Below, one piece after another: positions 44,235 through 52,265 of a DNA stretch of 64,000 nt. The stretch's first letter is position 1. Each line of letters opens with the position of its first letter. A model generated the notes under the pieces. The model searched no databases. It saw only the letters and a list, made by a program, of their open reading frames with translations, and was not told where the DNA came from. This stretch comes from a bacterium (lineage in GTDB: Bacteria; Pseudomonadota; Gammaproteobacteria; Burkholderiales; Thiobacillaceae), in assembly GCA_009772925.1 (NCBI GenBank), contig WOUQ01000005.1:248001-312000 (forward strand). The letters run 5' to 3'. The position numbers and the translations under genes are program-made.

Positions 44235-44870
44235 ATGAAAAACCTGCTCGCCCTTTTCGCCTTCGCCGCCGCCTTCGCCCTGCCCGCGCTAGCTCCGGCC
44301 GCGGAGCCTGGCAAGGATTACCTGGTCATCAGCCCGACCGTGCCGGTCGATGTGAAGAAGGGACAGGTGGAGGTTCTGGAGTTCTTCTGGTACCGCTGCC
44401 CGCACTGCTTCGACCTGGAGACCGAGGTCAAGGCCTGGGCCGCCAAGTTGCCCAAGGGCGTGGTGTTCACGCAAGTACCGGGCATCCTCAACCCCAACTG
44501 GGCCACCCTCGCTCGCGCCTACTACGCCCTGGAGGCGGTAGGCATGCTCGACAGGATGCACCAGGAAGTGTTCGACGCCATCCATGTGCACGGCCAGGAT
44601 CTCAATTCGCCGCAACGCTTCCTGGACTGGGCGGCTGGCAAGGGTGTGAACCGCAAACAACTCGCCGACGCCTTCGACAGCTTCGCGGTGAACGCCAAGG
44701 TCATGCGCGCCCAGCAACTGACCAACGCCTACCGCCTCAACGGCGTGCCCGCCTTCGCCGTGAATGGCAAGTTCGTCACCTCGGCCGCGCTCGCCGGCGG
44801 CAACGCCTCGCTGTTCAAGACCCTGGACGAACTCATCGCGCGCGAACTCCGCCGCAGCGGGGGCAAATAA
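44235..44870 (+). CDS. dsbA: Thiol:disulfide interchange protein DsbA
   Basis: Signal peptide, EFFWYRCPHCFDLE (CPHC), NGVPAFAVNGKF. Confidence 0.93.
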   Translation: MKNLLALFAFAAAFALPALAPAAEPGKDYLVISPTVPVDVKKGQVEVLEFFWYRCPHCFDLETEVKAWAAKLPKGVVFTQVPGILNPNWATLARAYYALEAVGMLDRMHQEVFDAIHVHGQDLNSPQRFLDWAAGKGVNRKQLADAFDSFAVNAKVMRAQQLTNAYRLNGVPAFAVNGKFVTSAALAGGNASLFKTLDELIARELRRSGGK

Positions 44871-44875
44871 CCGTC

Positions 44876-44961
44876 GCCCGGATGGTGAAATCGGTAGACA
44901 CAAGGGACTTAAAATCCCTCGGCCTATGGCCATGCGGGTTCGATTCCCGCTCCGGGCACCA
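44876..44961 (+). tRNA. tRNA-Leu(TAA)
   Basis: Acceptor GCCCGGA/TCCGGGC, GGGACTTAAAATCCC anticodon arm, CCA encoded. Confidence 0.95.
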
Positions 44962-44962
44962 G
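44906..44962 (+). repeat. Element boundary attL (3' part of tRNA-Leu)
   Basis: 57-bp exact repeat of 49078-49134. Confidence 0.93.
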
Positions 44963-45012
44963 CATTCACGCGGCTTTCAGCCAACCCTCGACCTCGCCCG
45001 CCACTCAAGCTG

Positions 45013-46032
45013 TCAACCAACTGTCAACGCCGCCAGCGGATTCAACCGCCGCGCCTCAAGCAGATGATCCGGTGCCAGGTGCGCATACCGCATCGTCATG
45101 GTCAAAGACGAATGCCCAAGGATCCTCTGCAACACCACGATATTCCCCCCGTTCATCATGAAGTGGCTCGCGAAGGTATGCCTCAGCACGTGCGTAAGCT
45201 GCCCTCTTGGTAACGCAACCCCCGACCTGGAGACCGCCGACCGGAACCTTTCCATGCAGGCCATGAAGAACCGGCTCGCCACCGCTGCGCCCTCCTCTCC
45301 ATACCTTCCCCTCAGGTGAGCCCAAAGCTCCGCCTCTAACTCTTCCGAAATCGGCACCGACCGATTCTTCCCGCTCTTCGTCCCCGAGAAGTTCAGCATC
45401 CCCCCGCGCACCTGAGACGGCCGCAACGTCTCCGCCTCCGACCACCTAGCCCCAGTCGCCAGGCAAACCTTCGCCACCAGGTACGCATCCCCCGCCGACC
45501 CCAGCGCCTTCAACAAAATCCCGATCTGCTCCAGGGACAGGAAGGACAACTCACGCTCCGACTCCTTGAACTGCCTCACCGAGGAAAGCGGATTCACCCC
45601 CTCCCACTCCCCCAATCTTCGCAGCTCATTGAACACCGCCCGCAGGTAAGCATGCTCCCGGTTCAGCGTCGCCGGCGCTACCCCGGAAGCAAGCCGCCTC
45701 GCCCGATACTCCGAGAACGCCGACGCCTCGAACTCCCCCACAAGAGGATTCCCCAGGGCCGCACACAGATGAGCAAGCTTCGCCTTCGCAGCCTCACCAT
45801 TCCGAAGGTGCACCCCATGCCCTGAATACCAGGCCTCCACCAGGTCAGACAGTCTCCGAGGATCCTTTCGAGCTGGAGCCCACTCCGGCACCTCCCGCAC
45901 CTTGTTCCTAAGCCACGCCTCGAAGGCCAGGGCCTCCCCCTTGGTGGGCAAGGTCTTCCGGAAGCGTTTCCCACCCCGCCCACCAGGTTGAAGATCCACC
46001 AGCCAGCCGGCACTTGCTTTCTTGATGGCCAT
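45013..46032 (-). CDS. Tyrosine-type site-specific integrase
   Basis: MAIKKASAGWLVDLQPGGRGGKRFRKTLPTKGEALAFEAWLR...LATGARWSEAETL...LPRGQLTHVLRHTFASHFMMNGGNIVVLQRILGHSSLTMTMRYAHLAPDHL (R..HxLR..GH..Y). Confidence 0.96.
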   Translation of the reverse strand: MAIKKASAGWLVDLQPGGRGGKRFRKTLPTKGEALAFEAWLRNKVREVPEWAPARKDPRRLSDLVEAWYSGHGVHLRNGEAAKAKLAHLCAALGNPLVGEFEASAFSEYRARRLASGVAPATLNREHAYLRAVFNELRRLGEWEGVNPLSSVRQFKESERELSFLSLEQIGILLKALGSAGDAYLVAKVCLATGARWSEAETLRPSQVRGGMLNFSGTKSGKNRSVPISEELEAELWAHLRGRYGEEGAAVASRFFMACMERFRSAVSRSGVALPRGQLTHVLRHTFASHFMMNGGNIVVLQRILGHSSLTMTMRYAHLAPDHLLEARRLNPLAALTVG

Positions 46033-46267
46033 TCGTCTATCCTGAAACCGTAAACTTCATTTTTCCGCTCTCGCCTGCCTTATTTGCATGGCGAACAGCC
46101 CTAAAAGGCAGTTGCGAGAGCATTCTTCTTGGCCATATCTGGCCACTTCAAATCCCCCCCTAGCAAGACCACCCGGAAGGGTAATTTTTCATTCGCGGGC
46201 GTAGTAGCACCGCGTATCAGTCTCAATCTGTGGACTTCGACTGACATTTTCTATACGATACATGCTA

Positions 46268-46277
46268 ATGTATACAT
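46268..46277. promoter_or_regulatory. Possible operator palindrome upstream of the antitoxin
   Basis: ATGTATACAT inside ACATGctaatgtataCATGT. Confidence 0.4.
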
Positions 46278-46302
46278 GTCAACAAGTGAAGGAGGGTATG
46301 TC

Positions 46303-46542
46303 ATGTCCAATGTCCTCAACATGCGCATTTCCGAAGACACCAAGGATCAGCTTGAGCGTTTATGCAAGCTCACGAAACGGACGAAATCCTCCCTTGGGGC
46401 GGAAGCGATCGAGGAGTACATCGACAGGAAGCTATGGTTGTTGACCGCCCTGGAAGAGGGGATTGAAGACGCCAAGAATGGAAACCTCGTGAAGCACGAG
46501 ACCATCCTTTCGGAGTGGGAGGGCAAGGCAGGTGCTGTTTAA
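46303..46542 (+). CDS. Ribbon-helix-helix (CopG/Arc-like) antitoxin
   Basis: MSNVLNMRISEDTKDQLERLCKLTKRTKSSLGAEAIEEYIDRKLW...; SD AAGGAGG upstream; overlaps the toxin start. Confidence 0.85.
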   Translation: MSNVLNMRISEDTKDQLERLCKLTKRTKSSLGAEAIEEYIDRKLWLLTALEEGIEDAKNGNLVKHETILSEWEGKAGAV

Positions 46543-46819
46543 CAAGCCCCTCTACTGGACGAAGAAAGCCCAGAAGGATCTCCGTAGGCTCGAGGAGTAC
46601 ATCGCCCAGGACAAGCCGGCGGCCGCTGCTAAAATGGTCCTTAAGATCGTCCAAGCAACAGAAGGCATTCGGGCGTTTCCCTTGAGCTATGAGGCCGTCG
46701 ATGTTCAAAGGCCCCAATACAGGCAAATGGTGAAGAAGCCTTTCGTGGTGCTTTACGAAGTCACGGACCGGGAGATAGTGATTCTCCGGGTGGTCCATAC
46801 ATCGACGAGGTGGAAATGA
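46532..46819 (+). CDS. RelE/ParE-family toxin
   Basis: MLFNKPLYWTKKAQKDLRRLEEYIAQDKPAAAAKMVLKIVQATEGIRAFPLSYE...VVLYEVTDREIVILRVVHTSTRW. Confidence 0.88.
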   Translation: MLFNKPLYWTKKAQKDLRRLEEYIAQDKPAAAAKMVLKIVQATEGIRAFPLSYEAVDVQRPQYRQMVKKPFVVLYEVTDREIVILRVVHTSTRWK

Positions 46820-47079
46820 ACTTCAGCCCAGATCAGCGATTCTTTGCCCTGCTTGCCCTCAATGGCGGAAGAATCCAGACATGGAAGTGGCTAACCGAGC
46901 TCGAAGCTCTCAGGAAGGCACGGAGCTATTTTCCGGATCACATTCCGGAAACGGCGCGCCTGGTCCTGCGCCCAGTAGGACACCGCGGGATCCTCCAGGA
47001 CGGCTTCGTTGAGTACCATCGAAGCGGTAATCGCTGGAAACGTGCCAACCAGCCCGCCCTTGACACCAAGGCCGCTTAA
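46816..47079 (+). CDS. Small protein of unknown function, translationally coupled to the toxin
   Basis: ATGA overlap with toxin stop; MNFSPDQRFFALLALNGGRIQTWKWLTELEALRKARSYFPDHIPETARLVLRPVGHRGILQDGFVEYHRSGNRWKRANQPALDTKAA. Confidence 0.6.
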   Translation: MNFSPDQRFFALLALNGGRIQTWKWLTELEALRKARSYFPDHIPETARLVLRPVGHRGILQDGFVEYHRSGNRWKRANQPALDTKAA

Positions 47080-47292
47080 CCAATGTTTCGCATGCGAAAC
47101 AAGGAGACCGTCATGAGTTATTCCCAGTACCTGTTCATCAAGTGCGTCATGTTCTTCCTCAACCCGCTCGCGCGTGTCGAGTACGACCGTCGCGAACGCA
47201 TGACCTGGGTGACCGAATGAAGGACGATCTTACAAGTTCAACTGAACCGCCCCGGGTTTTGAGGAGGCTCCAACTCTTGAGAAGATGGAGCC

Positions 47293-47616
47293 ATGAGGAA
47301 ATCAACGAAGTTCTCACCCGAAGTCCGCGAACGCGCTGTGCGCCTGGTGTTCGAGCACCGATCCGAGCATGAATCTGAATGGGCAGCGATGGTGTCGATT
47401 GCCGGCAAGATCGGTTGCACCGCACAGACGCTGCATACCTGGGTCCGCCAGCATGAGCGTGACACCGGCCAGCGTGATGGCCTGACCACGGCCGAGCAGC
47501 AGCGCATCAAGGCGCTGGAACGCGAGGTGCGCGAGTTGCGTAAGGCCAACGAGATACTGAAGCTGGCGAGCGCGTTTTTCGCACAGGCGGAGCTCGACCG
47601 CCGACTCAAGTCGTGA
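47293..47616 (+). CDS. IS3-family transposase OrfA
   Basis: [55 protein letters not shown]...[23 protein letters not shown]. Confidence 0.95.
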   Translation: MRKSTKFSPEVRERAVRLVFEHRSEHESEWAAMVSIAGKIGCTAQTLHTWVRQHERDTGQRDGLTTAEQQRIKALEREVRELRKANEILKLASAFFAQAELDRRLKS

Positions 47617-48515
47617 GGGCGTTTGTTGACCAGCATCGCGATGCCCACGGGGTCGAGCCGATCTGCAAGGCGTTGCAGATTGCCCCGTCCGGCTACTGGC
47701 GCCATGCGGCCCAGCAACGCACGCCGGCATTGCGCAGCGCACGCGCTCAGCGCGACGAGGTGCTCGCGCAGGAGATCGAACGCGTCTGGCAGGCCAACCT
47801 GCAGGTCTATGGCGCCGACAAGGTGTGGCGCCAACTTCAGCGTGAGGGCCATGCCGTGGCCCGCTGCACGGTCGAGCGGTTGATGCGTCAGCAGGGGCTG
47901 CGCGGGGTGATCCGGGGCAAGGTGGTTCGCACGACGGTGAGCGATGCCAAGGCAGCCTGCCCGCTGGACCGCGTCAACCGTCAGTTCCAGGCCGAGCGCC
48001 CCAACCAGCTGTGGGTCTCGGATTTCACCTATGTCTCGACCTGGCAGGGCTGGCTGTACGTGGCCTTCGTCATCGATGTCTTCGCCCGGCGCATTGTCGG
48101 CTGGCGGGTGAGTAGTTCCATGCATACTGACTTCGTGCTCGACGCCTTGGAGCAGGCGCTATATGCCCGGCAGCCGGAACGGGACGAACTGATCCACCAC
48201 AGCGATCGAGGCTCACAGTATGTCTCGATTCGCTACACCGAGCGCCTGGCCGAGGCGGGCATCGAGCCTTCGGTGGGCAGCAAGGGCGACAGCTATGACA
48301 ACGCCTTGGCCGAGACCATCAATGGCCTGTACAAGGCCGAGCTGATCCACCGTCGCGCACCCTGGAAGACCAAGGAGGCGGTGGAACTGGCCACCTTGGA
48401 ATGGGTGGCCTGGTTCAACCACCACCGCCTGCTGGAATCTATCGGCTATATCCCACCCGCCGAAGCTGAAGCCAATTACTATCGCCAACTTACCGAGCAG
48501 GCCATGTCGGTCTGA
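47613..48515 (+). CDS. IS3-family transposase OrfB (DDE, rve domain)
   Basis: [32 protein letters not shown]...[11 protein letters not shown]...[22 protein letters not shown]. Confidence 0.96.
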   Translation: MRAFVDQHRDAHGVEPICKALQIAPSGYWRHAAQQRTPALRSARAQRDEVLAQEIERVWQANLQVYGADKVWRQLQREGHAVARCTVERLMRQQGLRGVIRGKVVRTTVSDAKAACPLDRVNRQFQAERPNQLWVSDFTYVSTWQGWLYVAFVIDVFARRIVGWRVSSSMHTDFVLDALEQALYARQPERDELIHHSDRGSQYVSIRYTERLAEAGIEPSVGSKGDSYDNALAETINGLYKAELIHRRAPWKTKEAVELATLEWVAWFNHHRLLESIGYIPPAEAEANYYRQLTEQAMSV

Positions 48516-48554
48516 CTCAAACCAACGGGCCTCCACGAAACCCGGGGCGGTTCA

Positions 48555-49077
48555 AACTGGTAGCATCCCTGGCGGCCGGAGGCCGTAACGCGCGAGGCAC
48601 GAGCGCGGCTAGGCCCCGGGCCGGCCAGGAGACCAACATAGACCACGACGTCTATGCAGGCCTCGCCCTTAGGATCATCCCTTGGAAAACCAACCCGCAA
48701 CCGTCGCTCACCGGTGGCGTCGAACGAGCCGGACGCCGGCGCCGGCGTCCGTGTCGAGGGGACCACTTGTCTCTCACCACAGTTGCGTCTTAACCAGTCG
48801 CTAGCCGTGCGAATGCACGGGCTCAGCATACGACCGCAAGCGGAGCGCGCAACCTGGTGCGCAGCTCCAGGTGAAGGCGAAAGGGATCAGAAGGGGCCGA
48901 AGGCTCGCGAAGCGATGAGCGAAGCGAAACCCTGGCAGAGCCCGGCCCGAAGGGCTCGCCCCGCAGTCAACGGGGTGTCAACGGCGAAGGCAAATAATGA
49001 CCATCCAATGACCGATGATCATGCATAACCCATTGTAAAGAAAGGCAATGACGCTCAACGGCAACGAAAGAATCCTG
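48555..49077. other. Hairpin-rich segment, no convincing CDS, between the IS and attR (possible structured RNA or degraded retroelement)
   Basis: Perfect 22-bp palindrome CGGACGCCGGCGCCGGCGTCCG (48730-48751) plus hairpins ACCTGG..CCAGGT, CGTGC-gaat-GCACG, GAGCCC..GGGCTC. Confidence 0.35.
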
Positions 49078-49134
49078 ACTTAAAATCCCTCGGCCTATGG
49101 CCATGCGGGTTCGATTCCCGCTCCGGGCACCAGT
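49078..49134 (+). repeat. Element boundary attR (tRNA-Leu 3' remnant)
   Basis: 57-bp exact copy of the tRNA-Leu 3' part; lacks the 5' half. Confidence 0.93.
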
Positions 49135-49219
49135 GATCGGACGGGGAAGCGCTCAGCGGACTGCCCCGGCCTCCCAGCGCAAACCGCGGGTGCCCGGCGA
49201 GCGCCTACGCACTCGCCTG

Positions 49220-50366
49220 TCAGCGGTAGATATCGCCCGTGGCGCGGGCAAACAGGCGGTTTCCGGTCAGCAGCAGGTTGCCGGCATAGTCCTCATAGCG
49301 CGTCGGGTCCACCCGCATCACGCCCTTCTGATTGGTGCGCACCGGTCCGGCGGCCAGGCCGACCAGGGCGAGGCCGGCGACCAGACCGCGGTTGCTGTCC
49401 ACCTCGCCCAGGCTCAGTTGCCCATAGCGACCGGCGAACACCACGTTTTCCTTCAGGTTGGCCAGGCCGCCCATCACCGCAGAGGAGATCGGCGCGGCGC
49501 GGCCGCGCACGGCGAGCAGGCTGACGTTGGCGCGCAGGCTCATGCCGGCGCGGGCTTCCAGGTCGGTTTCATCGCGCACGCCGAACAGCCCCTTGTTGCG
49601 CGCGCTGGCGGTTTCCGCGAAATCCACCACCAGCAGGGGGTTCAGCACCAGGGCCTTGTGGTCGAAGCCGAAATCACCGGCGCGGCGGCCGTTGCCCCAG
49701 CCGAAGGCGCCCTGGTCGCCCAACGGTTCGGCCTGGTCGAACCACAGTTTCATGCCGGTGGGGGAAAGCACCACGTAGGTGCGCCCTTCGTGTTCCACCG
49801 TGTAGGGCTTGCCTCCCTCCTGTTTGGCGGCCTCGATCTCGACGAAGGAGGGATGCGCGGCAAAGGTCTCGTAGGGCAACAGGTCGACGCCGTTGGCCTT
49901 CAGCCTGGCCAGGAAATCCTGATAGGCCCGGTCGACCAGGGCCTGCATGCGCCGCAAGTCCATGCCTTCGAGGGTGATGTCGATGCGGGAATTGACGCCG
50001 GACTTGTGGATGCCGCCGGGCAGATAGGACGCCCGCACGCTGTCTGAAACCGTGGCCTTGGTGGCCAGGGCGACACGGAATCCACCCACCACCACCTTCT
50101 TCATGCCGGCGAGATCGGCACGCGGCCAGATCCGCTTGTCCAGGAAAGTGGCGGCATCCAGGTCGACGACGGCGGGCGCGGGATCCAGGGCGCGGACATC
50201 CTGGGCGGGTACCGGCGCGGTCGCGGCTTCGGCGGGCGGCTTCGCCTCCTCGGCCTTGTCGCCGCCCAGCAGGCCCTTCACGGAACCCCAGAGATCCAGG
50301 GCGTGGGCCGGGACGGCCAAGATGATGAGGCTGCACAGCAGCCAGGGGCGCAAAGACATGCGCATG
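49220..50366 (-). CDS. Secreted/periplasmic protein of unknown function
   Basis: MRMSLRPWLLCSLIILAVPAHALDLWGSVKGLLGG... signal peptide; no family recognised. Confidence 0.7.
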
Positions 50367-50460
50367 TTTCCTCTCCTCGCAAGAAGCACTTGAAAATTTG
50401 GCACGGCGTGCCAGCCGGGGGCCAAGTTTACATGCACCGGCGCAAGCGCCGCAGTCGTGT

Positions 50461-50655
50461 TCAGGCGCGCTCCCCGCGCGGAAGCATGTCCAGCAAGCGG
50501 GCGACCAGCAGGTCGATGCCGTGGCGGGCTAAATCGATGGGCCAGAACAGTCCGGCGAACAGGGCATCCAGGGGACGCGCGCCCTGGGTGGCGCGCAAGC
50601 CTGCAAGGGCGAGGCCGAGCGAGAGGTAGAAGAACAAGGCGAGGCTTGTGTTCAT
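50461..50655 (-). CDS. Small membrane protein (64 aa)
   Basis: MNTSLALFFYLSLGLALAGLRATQGARPLDALFAGLFWPIDLARHGIDLLVARLLDMLPRGERA. Confidence 0.5.
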   Translation of the reverse strand: MNTSLALFFYLSLGLALAGLRATQGARPLDALFAGLFWPIDLARHGIDLLVARLLDMLPRGERA

Positions 50656-50758
50656 GGCGGGCTCCGTGACGTGGCGACGGCACCCAGACTAGAACCTGCG
50701 GGGCTCACCAGATGAGCCTGGCTCGCCTACAATGCGGCAAACCTGAATGGGGATCGCC

Positions 50759-51733
50759 ATGGACCGCACGGAACGCTTCCATATCATCGACAGCATGCTT
50801 GCCGGCCCCGGCTTGGTGACTTTCCAGCGCATGCTCGAGCGCCTGGAAGTGTCCCGCGCCACCCTCAAGCGCGACCTCGAATACCTGCGCAACCGACTCA
50901 ACGCCCCCATCGTCTGGGATCGGGATACGGGCGGCTACCGCTACGAGAAGCAGGAGCGGGTGGGCGGCCAATTCGAGCTGCCCGGCCTGTGGTTCTCCGC
51001 CGAGGAAATCCACGCCCTGCTCACCATGCAGCACCTGCTCGCCAACCTCGATGCGGGCGGCCTGCTGGGAGCCCACATCCAGCCGCTGATGGCGCGCATC
51101 ACCGGCCTGCTCGGCAGCGGCCGCCACCCGGCGGAGGAGGTGCGCAAGCGCATCCGGCTGATCCCCCTCGCCGCGCGCCAGGTCTCCCTGGAGCATTTCG
51201 CCGCCCTGGGCTCCGCGCTGCTGCGGCGCAAGCGGCTGTACATCCGCTATTACGCCAAGTCCGGGGACGCGACCAGCGAGCGGGAAGTCTCGCCGCAGCG
51301 CCTCGTGCACTATCGCGAGAACTGGTACCTGGACGCCTGGTGCCACCTGCGCGAGGGGCTGCGCAGCTTCGCGGTGGACGGAGTGCGGCGCGCGGAAATC
51401 CTGGAAAGCCACGCGCGCGACGTGCCGGAGAAAACCCTGGACGCGGTGCTGGGCTCGGGCTACGGCATCTTCTCGGGGCGCAAGGTGAGCTGGGCCAGGT
51501 TGCGCTTCGGACCCGAGCGTTCGCGCTGGGTGGCTCTGGAGCAATGGCATCCGAAGCAGCGCGGCAAACTCGGTCGGGACGGCCGTTACCTGCTGGAGAT
51601 TCCTTATGCCGACGACCGGGAACTGGTGATGGACATCCTGCGCCACGTGCCCGAGGTAGAGGTACTGGCACCCGCGGCCTTGCGCGAAACCGTGCTCGCC
51701 AAGCTGCGGGAAGGCCTGGCACGCATGGCCTGA
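50759..51733 (+). CDS. HTH + WYL domain transcriptional regulator
   Basis: MDRTERFHIIDSMLAGPGLVTFQRMLERLEVSRATLKRDLEYLRNRLNAPI...SPQRLVHYRENWYLDAWCHLREGLRSFAVDGVRRAE. Confidence 0.9.
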   Translation: MDRTERFHIIDSMLAGPGLVTFQRMLERLEVSRATLKRDLEYLRNRLNAPIVWDRDTGGYRYEKQERVGGQFELPGLWFSAEEIHALLTMQHLLANLDAGGLLGAHIQPLMARITGLLGSGRHPAEEVRKRIRLIPLAARQVSLEHFAALGSALLRRKRLYIRYYAKSGDATSEREVSPQRLVHYRENWYLDAWCHLREGLRSFAVDGVRRAEILESHARDVPEKTLDAVLGSGYGIFSGRKVSWARLRFGPERSRWVALEQWHPKQRGKLGRDGRYLLEIPYADDRELVMDILRHVPEVEVLAPAALRETVLAKLREGLARMA

Positions 51734-51857
51734 AGGCAGGTGGCCGCCCGCCGAAGCTGTTCAGGCGCTTGGCACCCCATCATCGCCTTTCCCTGCACAC
51801 AAGCGACGTGGAGGTTAGCCAGATACGGACATGCGAGAATGCGCGCGCGAGCCCGCC

Positions 51858-52241
51858 ATGCACCCAGCCAAACCCTGTCCCTTCTGCCTTCTCGACCCCG
51901 CCCGCATCCTGGCGGAGGATGCTCTCGTCGTCGTCTACAAGGACGGCTTCCCGGTCTCGCCGGGCCACACGGTGATCGTGCCGCGCCGCCACTTCGCCAC
52001 GCTGTTCGAAGCCACGCCGGAGGAGCAGTCCGCGCTGCTCGCCGCGCTGGGTGGCGCCAAGGCCCTGCTGGACGCGAGCCACCGGCCGGACGGCTACAAC
52101 ATCGGTATCAACCACGGCCGCGCTGGCGGACAGAGCGTGCCGCATCTGCACATCCACCTAATTCCCCGCTACCTGGGGGACAAGGAAGACCCGCGCGGCG
52201 GTGTGCGCTGGGTGCTGCCGGACAAGGCCCGCTACTGGTAG
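51858..52241 (+). CDS. HIT family protein
   Basis: MHPAKPCPFCLLDPARILAED...GYNIGINHGRAGGQSVPHLHIHLIPR (HxHxH). Confidence 0.93.
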   Translation: MHPAKPCPFCLLDPARILAEDALVVVYKDGFPVSPGHTVIVPRRHFATLFEATPEEQSALLAALGGAKALLDASHRPDGYNIGINHGRAGGQSVPHLHIHLIPRYLGDKEDPRGGVRWVLPDKARYW

Positions 52242-52265
52242 CGGGCCACGCCGTGCCGCGTCGGA

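Larger units (their letters stand above)
47243..48554 (+). mobile_element. IS3-family insertion sequence (1312 bp)
   Basis: IRL TGAACCGCCCCGGGTTTTGAGGAGGC; IRR reverse complement TGAACCGCCCCGGGTTTCGTGGAGGC; flanking AAC/AAC 3-bp target duplication. Confidence 0.93.
44906..49134. mobile_element. tRNA-Leu-integrated genetic element (~4.2 kb)
   Basis: Exact 57-bp direct repeat (GACTTAAAATCCC...CTCCGGGCACCAG) at 44906-44962 and 49078-49134; tyrosine integrase next to the intact tRNA. Confidence 0.93.

Noticed and set aside
48654-49028. 124-aa ORF in the right arm of the island
   Set aside because: No recognisable motif, lies across strong palindromes, and looks like an open frame in GC-rich noncoding DNA
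49078-49134. Second tRNA-Leu gene
   Set aside because: Only the 3' portion is present with no D arm or 5' acceptor strand; it is the att-site duplication
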